Assembly (NCBI GenBank): GCA_032717465.1
Contig: CM064715.1
Coordinates: forward strand, 37,207,604-37,271,603
Source: Coenobita brevimanus
Taxonomy: Eukaryota > Arthropoda > Malacostraca > Decapoda > Coenobitidae
Direction: 5' to 3'
Length of the DNA: 64,000 bases
Under the pieces are notes generated by a model. That model saw nothing but the letters and a program-made list of their open reading frames with translations, was not told the origin of the DNA and made no database searches. The position numbers and the translations under genes were made by a program. Below are positions 10,941 to 21,731 of the stretch, piece after piece. Position 1 is the first letter of the stretch, and every line of letters begins with the position of its first letter.

Positions 10941-12379
10941 ACAGTGCTTGGTCTTGTGCCTCATTCTCGGCCTAGTTCTCTCGGACAAGGAGAGTATGTG
11001 TTCACCCCTGTATGTTTGTTGGTTTTTGTCTGTTGGCAGGAATAATAATCATCATCATCATCCGGACCTCCTTTCCCATCCTAGGCCATGTTTAGGAGTC
11101 GCAAAATCCAGACAGCCCAAGTTTGCCCAATCCAGTGGGTAATTAAGCACATCTTAATATAACCTAACTAACTAACTAGAACAATTTGAGGACAAATGAA
11201 TTTTGGTTTCGAATCGACCTCCGTAGGATGCAACTACTAATCAACAAATCCAACTTGGTGTTGTTTTGTAACAAATGTTATTCCTGCAAAATCTGTGTTT
11301 TTCTTATATGAATTATGCACTTATGAAATTTTTTCCCAATTTTAAAATTTGTATCATTTGTTACTGGGAGCTCTCCTGAAGTTTGTCCAAAAAGTAATTA
11401 TGTTGGAGGACGAGCTGACAACAACATGGCCATAGAAATGGGCCAGACACTCACTGACCCAACAGAATACTGACTGTACCTCACAGGCATAGCCATAAGA
11501 AAAAAAAAAAATATAAGATACATTTCACATTGAACGCTATGTTAAGAATGAGATGCAAAATCTTTTTGTCTTGTGCTCCTCCATACACATTCCAGCCAGC
11601 CATTCAACCCCCAGGTAGTCCCATTGCATTATCAAATCCCATACATCACTTTCGTACGTACCGTACGGTACTTATTTAACATCCATCAATTTTCTTCTTG
11701 ACATGCCACACCTTTCACCTTTTTTGATCACCACGTTTAGTGTCCATTTTCTTCATATGGCCGTACCATCCAAGCACATGCTCCTCAGCCCTGCCACCTG
11801 CATAGCCTGACTACCTGGAGTAGCCGTGCAACCTCCCTCTTCCCTTGTCACACCAAACAAGTTTGTACACATAAGAAGTAATGATGACAATTAACACTGC
11901 ATGAAAGTAAGAATTCTTCATTGTATAAGGAAGTGAAGAGCTGCACACTTTGAATGGTTGAGTAAGTATGGAGGTGGCCACTATGCCATCTTGGACATAA
12001 GTATTAAGTCGTGACGAGTACTATACCGTCTCTTCAGTTTCTGAGTCTGGGATGAGTCCTTCTAGTCATTGTTTAAAATGTCTGGGTGGTGTTGTACAAT
12101 GGCTGAAAACCTGTTTCTCAGGGTGCCTCCAGATTCATTAACCGCAGGTGTAGCACATCACAAGGTGATTTTTTAAAAATATGGTTTATGCTATTTTTAC
12201 CTACCGTATATATCTATGTTTTAGTTTTAAATAGTCATTTTATAGTGTCTCATTTGGACACTGATTGTCTGTTAAAAAATGTAACACTTCAATTCAAGCC
12301 TCCGGAATTAGAGCTCTGATCATGCACTTCTCACAACATTCATCAGCCAGCTTAATCTCTTTTCAGTCACCTAGCCTTA
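10941..12379. other. No clear gene; old repeat debris
   Basis: AT-rich sequence with small repeats (ATC near 11,050, CTAA near 11,165) and an A-run at 11,498. The only coding trace is a LINE relic at 11,680-11,810. Confidence 0.5.
11680..11810 (-). pseudogene. Old LINE 3'-end relic
   Basis: On the minus strand a frame reads GRAEEHVLGWYGHMKKMD, matching the common non-LTR C-terminal pattern (V)LRWFGHVERM. It is followed by a basic stretch. Very short and decayed; clade not assignable. Confidence 0.4.
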
Positions 12380-14148
12380 GTGACATACAGGATTAATAAA
12401 AACAAAAAGCAATTTGGACCAAATTTGGACCATGCCCCAGGGAACAATCGATTAACTTTTGGGACCAATCGTGGTCGTATTACAGATTGTGGATTGGGAA
12501 AATGTTTTGGTGAAACCATAATTAGCAGGGGAGTGAAAGATAAAAATGGTAGATTACTAGTGGAGAAGGGAGAAAAAGTGAGCAGATGGAGAGAACACTT
12601 TAAGGAATTGTTGAACATAGAGGATGGAAGTAATGCGAGTATAAGTGGCTGGGGAATGGCTGGGAGAAGGAGGGAGGTGAGAAGACAGGAAGAAATCAGT
12701 AGGATAGAAGTTGTGGAAGCAATGAAGAAAGTTAAATCGGGGAAAGCCCCAGGAATTGATGGAGTGTGTGGTGAAATGCTGAAGCATGGGGGAGAGATAG
12801 TAGTAGAATGGATGTGGAAGATGTGGAGATTGGCCTGGGAGGAAGGTAGAGTCCCTGAGGATTGGAAGTCAGGTATAATTATTCCCTTGTACAAAGGAAA
12901 AGGGGAAAAAGAAGTGTGTGGTAATCATAGGGGCATTTTGTCTTCTTAGTATAATAGGAAAAGTGTATGGTAGGATACTTACTGACAGAGTTAGAGAAAG
13001 AACAGAGAAATTAGTTGGAGAAGAACAGGGAGGATTTAGGATGGGAAGAGGTTGTGTAGATCAGATATTTATTCTTAGATCTTTAGTGGAAAAGTTTCTA
13101 GAGAAGGGAAAGAAATTGTATGCGGCTTTCATGGATTTGGAGAAAGCATATGACAGGGTGGATAGACAAGGATTGTGGAAAGTGTTAAGAATATATGGAG
13201 TAGAGAGGAAGTTGTTGAATGTTGTGAAGAGTATGTACGATGGTGCGAAGGCTGCAGTGCGTGTGGATGGTGAACTAAGTGAATTTTTCTCCTTGAAAGT
13301 TGGGTTGAAACAGGGATGTGTCATGTCTCCATGGTTGCTCAATCTGTACATAGATGGGGGTAATAAAAGAGGTACAAGGTAGGGTAGTGGATGTTGGAGT
13401 GGCCCTGGTGAGAGAGGATAGTGTTTGGAAACTCCCTGTACTGTTGTTTGCAGATGATACTGTATTGTTGAGTGAAGACGAAGGGGAGCTGCAAGGCTTG
13501 GTGGATGAGTTTGGGAGAGTGTGTAAGAAACGGAATCTAAAGGTGAATGTAGAGAAGAGTAAAGTGATGGTCTTTGAGAGAGGTGAAGTCAGTGAATGTA
13601 CAGCGAGGTTGGATGGTGAGGAATTGGAAAATGTGAGTACGTTTAAGTACTTGGGTAGTGTGATGAGTAAGGATGGAGGTTTGGAGGGTGAAGTGCTTGA
13701 AAGGGTACAGCAGAGAATAAAGGTTGCTGGTTCTTTGAAAGCAGTGAGCATGGAAGTGAAAAAGTTACTACATGACAGTATTGTGATACCAACTCTAACG
13801 TACGGAAGTGAAGCTTGGACGTTGTTGGAAGGACACAAGTCAAGAGTGAGAGCAGTGGAAATGAGTTATTTAAGAGGAGCCTGTGGAGTCACATGGAGAG
13901 ACAGGCTGACGAATGAGGATATAAAGGAGCGTTGTGGTGTGGATGTGGATGTGATAGGAAGCGTTATGAGGAACACACTGAGGTGGTTTGGCCATGTGGA
14001 GAGGATGAAGGGTGAAAGACTGACGAAGAGAATGTATGTGAGTGAGGTGGAGGGGGGAAGAGGGAGGGGGAGGCCGAGGATGAGATGGAGGGATGGGGTG
14101 GAGAGGTATATGAGAGAGGGGGGGGGTGAGTTGGGAGCAGGGCAGTGA
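12380..14148 (+). pseudogene. LINE A reverse transcriptase (5'-truncated)
   Basis: Reverse transcriptase and C-terminal domain of a non-LTR retrotransposon. The frames 12,380-12,949, 12,918-13,382 and 13,354-14,148 join across two frameshifts (near 12,945 and 13,360). Visible motifs are GKAPGIDGV, AAFMDLEKAYDRV (motif A), LKQGCVMSPWL and LPVLLFADDTVLL (catalytic FADD), then the C-terminal STFKYLGSVMSKDG, IPTLTYGSEAWTLL, TLRWFGHVERM and GRGRPRMRW. No endonuclease domain is present, so the copy is 5'-truncated. Compared with the copy at 42.1 kb it lacks about six codons near 13,745. RTE-like by eye, not proved. Confidence 0.85.
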
Positions 14149-14240
14149 AATGGCGGGGGACAGGGCGACTTGGAGGCGATTTGTTTGTGGTCACCCCAAA
14201 CGGGATTGAGGCGTCTGACAATAGATAGATAGATAGATAA
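14149..14240 (+). mobile_element. LINE A 3' tail with (GATA)n
   Basis: The 3' UTR includes GGTCACCCCAAACGGGATTG, then GGCGTCTGACAATAGATAGA, ending in GATA repeats. The same tail, reversed, ends the LINE A copy at 42,127, and a related tail ends the 5S SINE at 21,617. The shared tail defines the 3' end of this LINE. Confidence 0.85.
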
Positions 14241-14328
14241 TTAGTGATATGAAGCCCTTCCCCATTGTGAAGAGTGGTTTGAAAATTACATTCCCCATGT
14301 CAGAAAGATGTGCACCACTGAGTACCTC

Positions 14329-14364
<36 letters not shown>
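14329..14364. repeat. Poly-T run
   Basis: About 35 consecutive T, possibly the reversed poly-A tail of a retroposed fragment; no partner sequence recognised. Confidence 0.9.
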
Positions 14365-14365
<1 letters not shown>

Positions 14366-14620
14366 TGCGACAAGTGTTCAATATACTGTTAGATCAAAAA
14401 CATCATTTTCTTTTTAGTACCCTACTTTTGTTGGGGGGGGGGGTTAATGGTCGCCAATCACAAGATATTTCATATAGGCCGTGTGTTTGACCAGCAGGAG
14501 TATGTTGGTTTACATGGAAGCCTTTGGATGAATTCGTTTGACTGAGGGTATCAGCAGTTGGGATGAAACTGTTTGTTATAGCCACTTAAATTGCTTGAAT
14601 ATTTATCAGTAAAAATAAAT

Positions 14621-14777
14621 GTACTGCATATGCACTTCACAATATCATTCCGACTCATGAAAATATTGAAGTTGATGATGTCAAAAACGAAACTGAGGGA
14701 GGTAATGAAGGTGTCGTGATGATACGCCAGCAAGAGTTTACAAATTGTATAATTATAACCACACTGTTGGACCAGTA
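14621..14777 (+). pseudogene. Second Harbinger transposase C-terminal fragment
   Basis: Translates as YALHNIIPTHENIEVDDVKN and ends LLDQ before a TAG at 14,775. It parallels the fragment at 10,704 (ALHNLTLANENIEVDEDVE ... VLEQ), and similarity runs on past the stop (TCATTC..AGTTTTC). It is therefore a diverged duplicate of the same Harbinger 3' end. Nothing upstream of it is recognisable. Confidence 0.65.
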
Positions 14778-14899
14778 GAATAAATTTATCTTTTGTAATC
14801 TCATTCCCAGTTTTCACTTTATATGTATGCAGTTCCAGCTTTAATTGTAAGAAATCATCATGTTGCTTAATCAGTAGAAACTATAGCCCATCTCCTTCA

Positions 14900-15535
14900 A
14901 CCTTTGGCACAAACTTAGTAATACCCCACACATTACTGTACCTGTATTTCCTAACCATTATTGCGTTTACCCCACAGTTAGTTTCAGTAACCCAATTCTT
15001 TTATAACCTTTTATTTATTTCCCATTACTGGTCTTCTTTGCTGTTCTTTTTGTAACAACAAACTTATCACTCCACACAATACTGCAGCTGTATTTCCCAA
15101 CCATTATTGTGTTTACTCCACACCTAATATCAGTTTCCAGTAGCCCATTTCTATTATGACTTTTTAAAAATTCTTTCCCATTATTGGTCTTGTTTGCTAT
15201 TCATCAACCTTTTGCCACTCCACAGTGCACTGCAATTCTGTGGTTGCTAACCATTATTGTTTACCCCAGAGAATTTGCAGATTTCAGAACCTCTGTTCTC
15301 CTTCCAGTAACTTTTATTCTGTCCCATTACTATTACTGTAATTTCCTTATAAACCTCCTCTCTACCTTAGGGCACAAACTTACCAGTCGCTCCAAGCAAT
15401 GTACTACAGCTATGTTTTTCCCAGGAAGTAGTGTGTTTACCCCCAAATTATTTTTGTTTCCCAAAACCTCACCTCTCCCTTTCATAAGTAGTTTAAGCTA
15501 TATATTTTTCCCGTTACTGGTCTAGTTTGTCTTTG
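14900..15535. repeat. ~150-bp degenerate tandem repeats
   Basis: Four diverged units contain CCACAC/CCAAGC, then CTGTATTTCC and AACCATTATTG, then GTTTACCCC, then CCCATTACTGGTCT. They start near 14,926, 15,072, 15,220 and 15,392. T/C-rich with no coding potential. Confidence 0.7.
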
Positions 15536-15567
15536 TTTCGAGGGATGGGGGGAGCAGCACTTCAATG

Positions 15568-15573
<6 letters not shown>

Positions 15574-15607
<34 letters not shown>
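15574..15607. repeat. Poly-A run
   Basis: About 34 consecutive A, possibly a retroposon tail; no recognisable body. Confidence 0.9.
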
Positions 15608-15609
<2 letters not shown>

Positions 15610-15873
15610 TTGTACTTATCACCTCCAACTTTGCACTCCAAACATGCTAAGGTTGAAAGAAAAACAATTTTGTTGGCTCTTACTGTTTGTTTTTAGTAGG
15701 AGACTGGTGCTGTGAAGGTTCCATCTGCCACCTGACCCATGCATCGAAAGTATCAGCCACTCGACTGATGGCATTGGCCTGAAATATAAGCATTTCCAGA
15801 AGCTCATTGGCACAAGATGGAGGAATCCGTCTTCTGGGACGATATACTTGTGCATCCTCATCATCGCTAGGAG

Positions 15874-16011
15874 CAGCGTTGCCAGATCTTTTTGAGCAAA
15901 AGTAGCAGACAGGGAGCGAAAAAGTAGCAGATCTGAACCTAAAGTAGAGCAAACTACATTGTGAGAATGCGTATATCTTAAATTAGTCTAACGACACAAA
16001 CAGACATATAA

Positions 16012-16062
<51 letters not shown>

Positions 16063-16653
16063 GATTAGGTAAAACGTAAAAAATATTACTTCAACTTACG
16101 ATTAATGTGTTACTTTATGGTCATTGGTTGTTACTGGCTCTTGTTTTCTATAGCATCCATGGATAGTAGAACATTGGTGAATTTCCCAGTAGATTATAGT
16201 ATCCCTTAATGTCTTACGCAGTGAAGTTCCTTTATGTTACTGAGCAAATAATCACAGCTTTTAATATTAATTGGACACACAGTTTAGGTATTTAACAAAG
16301 AAAAATATGCTTTTTGAACAGCGTGGGGAATGTGTTTGTACCAATGGTGGTGACATCTACCGGAATATTAGGCTTTTCAGAAGCACCCCATTCCTGGACC
16401 TGTGTGAGTCAAGTGTACAAACGTCCGTTCAACTGTTCACGAGACAAGGTAGAGTCGAATTAAGTTTCCAAAACACATAATCATTTCTCATAAAAAAAAA
16501 AAAAAAAAATGAGAGTAGCCCAAACAGTCTGCTAATAGCCCAAACAGAATTTAAAGTAGCCCAAAAAGTAGCAGGTAGCAGATTTCAAATTTGAGTAGTA
16601 GACATTCATGAAAAGTAGTCCAATCTGCAACTTGTAGCCCAATCTGGCAACTG
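15874..16653. mobile_element. Non-autonomous hAT-type element
   Basis: 780 bp. The left end is CAGCGTTGCCAGATC; the reverse complement of the right end is CAGTTGCCAGATT. It is flanked by an 8-bp duplication with one mismatch, GCTAGGAG (15,866-15,873) and ACTAGGAG (16,654-16,661). CAG-starting termini and 8-bp duplications are typical of hAT elements. It contains a (GA)n array and AGTAGC-rich arms but no transposase. Confidence 0.8.
16013..16060. repeat. (GA)n microsatellite
   Basis: About 48 bp of GA dinucleotides inside the hAT element. Confidence 0.95.
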
Positions 16654-16825
16654 ACTAGGAGGCTGTGAGGATTCTGGTGTTGATGACACCGACCCCATGG
16701 CTGAAGTAGCCGGTGAAGGAATCGGCATATATGTTGTTGCAGATGTGTCTGAAGAAGAAAAGTTAAATGAATAACAGACAGTACTTAAGGTCATCCATAG
16801 CAATGGCTGTATGTATTGTTTCCAA

Positions 16826-16945
16826 TACAAAACTGTGGAAGAGTTTTGTTATTTGGGAGACATTATTTTCTGGAGGTGGGGCTGTGGCTAGGGCGAAAAG
16901 TGACTGGAAGAAGTCCAGGAAGCTGTTGCCTCTCCTGACTATTTT
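16826..16945 (+). pseudogene. LINE X fragment
   Basis: A frame reads KLWKSFVIWETLFSGGGAVA, then SDWKKSRKLLPLLT. It aligns with the LINE X C-terminal region (GGAGA..RVRSGWKKFREPLPL) seen on the minus strand at 52.1 kb. A short, isolated, decayed copy inside an intron of the minus-strand gene. Confidence 0.55.
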
Positions 16946-18135
16946 TTTACAACAAGTAGTCTTCCTCTCAAATACCAGAGTTAACAGAGGGAGTTTCCCA
17001 AGATTCAGGTGTAACGATTTCTGGACCGCCAGGACACCTTAGGATTTTCTTCTGGAAACCACAGAACATTTCTATCAGCTGAGGGCAACCTGCAAGTGAT
17101 ATCACATGCCAATATTATCAGCAGATCGGCATTCCACAGCCTCACAGTAGTCAGAACAAAGACCTAAAAAAATCTTACCTTAAGTGACTACATTATCATC
17201 TTGTAGTATCACGAATGCCTTTACATAAAAGATGACCCAAACCACAGGTTCCTAATCTAACCAGATTTGATGCAGTTGTACCTTGCATACACAGGGTTTG
17301 CCACATGCATACACAAATTTTGCCACATACCACTGATCACTGACTGGCACAGCATAGGTGGCTTTATGCAGGATCGTTTCTGAATATCTCATTTAATAAG
17401 ATGAAGTATTTCCAGCTGTCACTGCTGCTCCCCGTTCTATTCATCTTTTTTTTTTTTCCTTCTCGGAATCTGCAAGTACAACATATGTAATAATATTAGG
17501 AACACTGAAAATGTTCCAGTACCTTCCTTAGCATATCTTGTTCACGATCTATAGGCTTTTCACTACCTTCTCACCCAATCCTCACCTGAAAACCACCAAA
17601 GGACATTATTTGACTGATGTCCAGAGATATGACCGCAAGACCACAACTCTTACAAATCACGTTGTTTAAAACCAATACATACAGAGGCCTATGCAGAATC
17701 CTCCATAATCCATTCTATGTATGTCATGCTGTATAACTGAATTTCACCTTTTTTTCAAAGACCTCCACTTCTTGTCACAGTCTTCTCCTCTATAGTGGTA
17801 TCTCTGTGCCTAAAGATTTTGTGCAGTTTCTCTCCACACCTCCTTCTTTGTTCTTGGGGGGCAGTGAAACTCCCTTTCATTAGCTCTATATGCTTCTGTC
17901 AAAAGAAGCACAGACTCATGTGGCCACACAATGCCTGTAGAGGAAAAGACAATGAGGGATGGAAATTACCAGAAATAAGACCACGGCCAAGAAGACTATA
18001 TGGTGTTCTTAGCAGGAATGGACACGTACAAGATGTTGGATAAGAGACTTTAGAACAAAAACTTTTGTCAAATTTGAGCATTTTTATGCCAAGAGAAGCC
18101 TTTTTTGTGTGTAGGTGTGTAATCCTGAAACATAC
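16946..18135. other. No gene seen
   Basis: AT-rich intronic or intergenic sequence with T-runs and no convincing coding or repeat structure, except that it lies between the terminal exon and the mini-exons of the minus-strand gene. Confidence 0.5.
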
Positions 18136-18192
18136 CATTGTTGTGCACCGATGCTCCATCGTACTCTTCCTGATCTGGGAAGGCCGCAGGCA
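18136..18192 (-). CDS. Mini-exon A of the minus-strand gene (predicted)
   Basis: 57 nt bounded by an acceptor after CTCTCCCACTTTCAG and a donor GTATGT. Phase 1 in and phase 1 out; coding PAAFPDQEEYDGASVHNN plus split codons. It is the best preserved of three related exons (others at 18,731 and 19,042), whose flanks are also similar (upstream ATGGCTGACT-like, downstream donor region). The length keeps the frame whether it is included or skipped. Splicing is predicted from sequence only. Confidence 0.4.
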
Positions 18193-18730
18193 CTGAAAGT
18201 GGGAGAGGAGAGTCAGCCATGCAATTAACCAGAAACAATATCAGTATTGCACAGCACCTATTGCTCACGAGAGGAATTGTGGCTTTCAAGGTTGGGTTGT
18301 CAGGTTTGGTTAGGTCATCTGTATGTATTAAGGTCAACTTTGGTAGTTTTTGTTTTTAGTCAACCGAACACTGACAACCAAACCTAACCTAACATTTAAA
18401 GAAATAGGATTTGGTATAAATATTAACCAGGAATATAAATTGCAAAACCAAATTATATATTTTTTCTTTATCACCAGACCAAAACAACATTGGAAAAAAA
18501 TAAAATAAAATCTGTAGGGCGAGGCACAGGATATCCGAATAATTACCGAGTATACCAACATGATGTATAAATTACATGTACCAGAGGCAGAAGTGTGAAA
18601 TTGTCACGCTCTATCATATCAGGGAAAAATTATCTAGTTCTGCCCACTTTAAGGATGTGGTGTATCGTTTGAGATATTTTTCAAATGAAGCAACCAAGTA
18701 CAGTACTATAATGTTTTTCTAGAGGCTTAC

Positions 18731-18789
18731 CACTGTTGTGCAAAGATGCTCCAGCCTGCTGTCTGATAATCAGCGACGGCCTCTAGGCT
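18731..18789 (-). pseudogene. Mini-exon B, probably broken
   Basis: A related exon with acceptor CCCACTATCAG and donor GTAAGC, ending ..GASLHNSG like exon A. Its 59-nt length is not a multiple of three, and it meets a TGA if entered in phase 1. It looks like a decayed member of the triplication. Confidence 0.4.
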
Positions 18790-19041
18790 CTGATAGTGGG
18801 ACAGCCATGCAGTTTAATAGAAATAATATTAGTATGTCCCAAAGAACAAACAAGGCTACTTAAAGCTAAGTATACAAGAAGTATGAATACAATGACGTGC
18901 TAGAGGTTGTAGGTTGAAAATACCACGTCTTATCATATAAGAGCAAAATCGAGTTAGTCAAGAATTGTGGTACAGTATAATGTTTGATAACATTTTCCAA
19001 AAGAAGCAACAAAACACTGCAATGTTTTTCCAGAGGCTTAC

Positions 19042-19092
19042 CACTCCTGTGCATGGGTGATCCAGCCACCCTTTCAGAACATGCTGCATGAT
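19042..19092 (-). CDS. Mini-exon C of the minus-strand gene (predicted)
   Basis: 51 nt, acceptor CCTACTATCAG, donor GTAAGC, phase 1 at both ends; coding HAACSERVAGSPMHRS plus split codons. Spliced to the exon at 19,586 it supplies D-H and would complete a C-x2-C-x12-H-x3-H zinc finger. The same 5' flank (ATGGCCGACT) is seen upstream of exons A and B. Confidence 0.4.
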
Positions 19093-19585
19093 CTGATAGT
19101 AGGAATGGATAGTCGGCCATATTAACAAATAAATAAATAGTACTTTTTTTCTGAAGAAAAATCATCACAGAAGAAAGTTTACTGAGGACTGTTCAGTCAA
19201 CTGATTCATGTTATTATTTCTTAAGATTCCAGTGTTGTGGTTTTGTAAACATTTACCATATTATTGACCATGTTCCCAAAGCTATCATAAAATGACGAAA
19301 TATTCAAGTTGTTGTAAAACAGAAATAGCGCTAGCCAGACGGAAATTGTTAATAAACAATTATTACTAAAAGAAAACACAGTCTTTTGTAGTTATCCACT
19401 GTCAGGATGTGAGCAACAAAACTTAGGACACTTACAATCACACTCCATTTCTGTACTTGGGATCACGACGCCAGCCACTCCAACATTTTGCAGCACGTGG
19501 CTGACCCATGTTGTAGTAAAAGGTAAACTGCCCTTCCACATTAGAAATTTTCAGTGAATCGACATAATTGGCATGTAGTCCTTAC

Positions 19586-19670
19586 CCATACGGTGTTTTT
19601 CGTAGGCAGTTTTGCCCAACACCAGACACTGACAGTGGCTGCAATGAAACACAGTGACTTTCGATGCCAT
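19586..19670 (-). CDS. First coding exon of the minus-strand gene (predicted)
   Basis: ATG at 19,670 opens MASKVTVFHCSHC, with a following Cys and ..KTAYEKHRM, ending in phase 1 at a donor G|GTAAGG. The spacing C-x2-C-x12-H is that of a C2H2 zinc finger whose last His must come from the next exon; mini-exon C provides it, A does not. A CAG acceptor-like site lies upstream of the ATG, so a 5' non-coding exon is possible. Product unknown; the downstream exon is disrupted by a hAT element, so this may be a pseudogene. Confidence 0.4.
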
Positions 19671-20159
19671 GATTGTACAGAGCTGGGGACGTACTTCACA
19701 CCAGTCTGTTTGTGGGAATGAAAGTGAGAACAAACCCTCAGTATAAGCTCTTTAAATCTGCATAGCCTTTACTTTCATTATAAGTAAAATTATTACTTAA
19801 TTAAAATGAAGAAGGTATTGTAGCAAAACTTTCATTTATGACGTGTTAGTATTCTAAAACTGTTCACTCCTCCAAAATACACAGAAAAATACCCTGGTAT
19901 ATAAAGTTCTGTTACCCTTTACACAACTCTGCTCTAAAGCGATTTAAGCTGTCAGATGTCGCCAGAGAGACCCACCTCTCCAAATAGTTCCAACCGCGAA
20001 GGAGGTTGCATCCGCGACAACCCCCCGTTCACCCCCCACACTTTCGCTCTCAAAAGTGCTGTCGCGTTCGCCGTGGTGCTTCGGGTGTTGAAACGCAGCC
20101 CAGTTCTGTTGACTTCTTGGAGAGATTTGAACAGGGCTTTGCAAAATAGAACAAAATAA
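19671..20159. other. No gene seen
   Basis: Mixed-composition sequence upstream of the predicted first exon. It could contain that gene's promoter, but no clear element was found. Confidence 0.4.
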
Positions 20160-20730
20160 AAAAATAAGTTAAGTTTGTAATTTTTCTCATAAATGACGTT
20201 AGGCTTCGTTCCCTGAGAAAAAAAAAATAAACTTAGGCTATCATATCTCTCTTTTTTTTAAACCTGCTAGCAAACAAACAGGAACGTTGGCGTGCCAGTC
20301 CCATAGACTTCTTATAGAGATTGGTTAAGGTTTTCCAAGGTAGAAGAAAAAATCCAAAAAACAAAGTTGAGTTTGCAAATTTTTTTCTTCGTCTTCATTC
20401 CCTGGAGAAAGAAGTTGGGTTTGTATTATTATGCTTTTCTAAAAAAAAAAAAAATAGGTTGGCAATTTTTTTCTTTCTTCTCTCCCTAAAAAATAAAGTA
20501 AGGTTTGCAAAATTTTATTTTTCTTTCCCTGAAAAAAATAGAGGTAGCTTTGGGGAAAAATCTCCCTAAAATTTTTTAAAGGTCAGGCTTGTAAAAAAAA
20601 AAAAATCCCTAAAAATGTAAAGTTAGATTTTATTTTTAATTTTTTCCTTCCCCAAAAAACAAAGTTAGCTTTACAAAAAAAAAAAAAAAAAATCCCTAAA
20701 AAAAATAGCTTCAAAACAAGTTTTCTCTCC
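20160..20730. repeat. AT-rich satellite-like repeats, left block
   Basis: Degenerate repeats of AAAGTTAGGTTTGCAA followed by T-rich TTTTTTCTTC and CCCTAAAAA. The same family continues at 21,732-22,398 and, in reverse orientation, at 31,854-32,060. Confidence 0.75.
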
Positions 20731-20734
20731 TTAA

Positions 20735-21727
20735 ACTGCCATGTGCCAGCTATTTTTAGCCCTATGGGTCACCCCAGTTCTGGCCATTTTTCGACCTTTT
20801 TTTTTTGGGGGGGGGGCTAAAATGAGAGATTTTGATGTGGAAACAATAAATTTCGCCATTAAAATGCTCACCGAGGCTCGGAAATGAGTATTATTGAGTC
20901 CTGCATACTGGTGTACAGGTATAGCCGCTCTCTCACGCTCACCATGTATGTGAGAGAAAGCCGTTTTCTATGTAAGGTATACTCAGGTATTTATGTTGGG
21001 AAGGTATAGCAATGTTCAGTACACTTTTCTGATTACTTATTACTTCAGCATCTATCACAATTTGCATGTCTTTCTCACTGTGAATGCATTATCTTACACT
21101 TATTTGAAGATAGATACAACCTGACTTCATTATGTACAGTCCTGGCACTTACAAGAAGGTATTTACAACTTGACCTCACTATATAGTCCTTACACTTACA
21201 AGAAAATATTTACAACTTACACTTACAAGAAAATACTTACAAAATGCCTTCACTATGTACAGCACTGGGTGTGGCACACAGGCAGAGTGAGGCAGAGCGA
21301 GCATGAGGGGGGGAGTGAGTGATTGTATGGCCTTGACAGCCTGGGGGATGGTAGAGGAACAGTTACCTTACATGCCTGCCAAAACGGCCATACCACGTTG
21401 AGTACACCGCTTCCCATCCGATCAGCGAAGTTAAGCAACATTGGGTCTGGTTAGTGCTTGGATGGGTGACTGCCTGGGAACACCAGATGCTGTTGGCATC
21501 CCTACGTGTCAAGTGGGGTTGGTGGAGGATTAGTGCCCCTCCCTGTAAAACAATTAACTCTAAGCCCTTGGCCACCCCGTTTGGGATACATGGCGTCTGG
21601 CAATGAATGAATGAAAAATCTTGAAAAATGCGGTCACAGTGAAGTTTTTTATTTTAAACCATCTTAAAATGGCACTGGCCATGGAATTATGTCAGACCGT
21701 TTTAAAACGGCACTGGCATATGGCAGG
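20735..21727. mobile_element. piggyBac-type non-autonomous element with TTAA duplication
   Basis: Flanked by TTAA (20,731-20,734 and 21,728-21,731). The termini read ACTGCCATGTGCCAGC and, from the other end, CCTGCCATATGCCAGTGCC. It includes a conserved stretch (CACCGAGGCTCGGAAATGAG) also found reversed at 37.63 kb, so this is a family. No transposase. A 5S-derived SINE lies inside it. Confidence 0.75.
21378..21617 (+). mobile_element. 5S rRNA-derived SINE (SINE3 type)
   Basis: Positions 21,378-21,497 form a full-length 5S rRNA-like head: ACGGCCATACCACGTTGAG, the box-A region AGTTAAGCAACATTGGG, the box-C region GGATGGGTGACTGCC and the closing GATGCTGTTGGC. A body follows, then GGCCACCCCGTTTGGGATAC, TGGCGTCTGGCAATGAATGA and an AATG tail. 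That tail is homologous to LINE A's 3' end at 14.2 kb. A 5S head with a LINE-type tail is the SINE3 design: pol III internal promoter plus a tail recognised by a partner LINE. Substitutions and the added tail argue against a working 5S gene. Confidence 0.85.
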
Positions 21728-21731
21728 TTAA

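Larger units (their letters stand above)
15680..16748 (-). pseudogene. Terminal exon of a spliced minus-strand gene, split by a hAT element
   Basis: On the minus strand an acceptor TTTTCTTCTTCAG precedes an exon starting at 16,748. It reads DTSATTYMPIPSPATSAMG, then SSTPESSQPPS; the hAT element (15,874-16,653) interrupts it, and it resumes SDDEDAQVYRPRRRIPPS, then LLEMLIFQANAISRVADTF and a stop at 15,680. Removing the hAT element and one target duplication restores a continuous frame. It enters in phase 1, matching the phase-1 donors of exons at 18,136, 19,042 and 19,586. The C-terminal helix suggests an oligomerisation segment, but I do not recognise the family. It could be host or transposon-derived. 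Confidence 0.5.

Noticed and set aside
21378..21497. Functional 5S rRNA gene
   Set aside because: Several substitutions, and it is followed by a SINE body and LINE-type tail instead of a T-run terminator.
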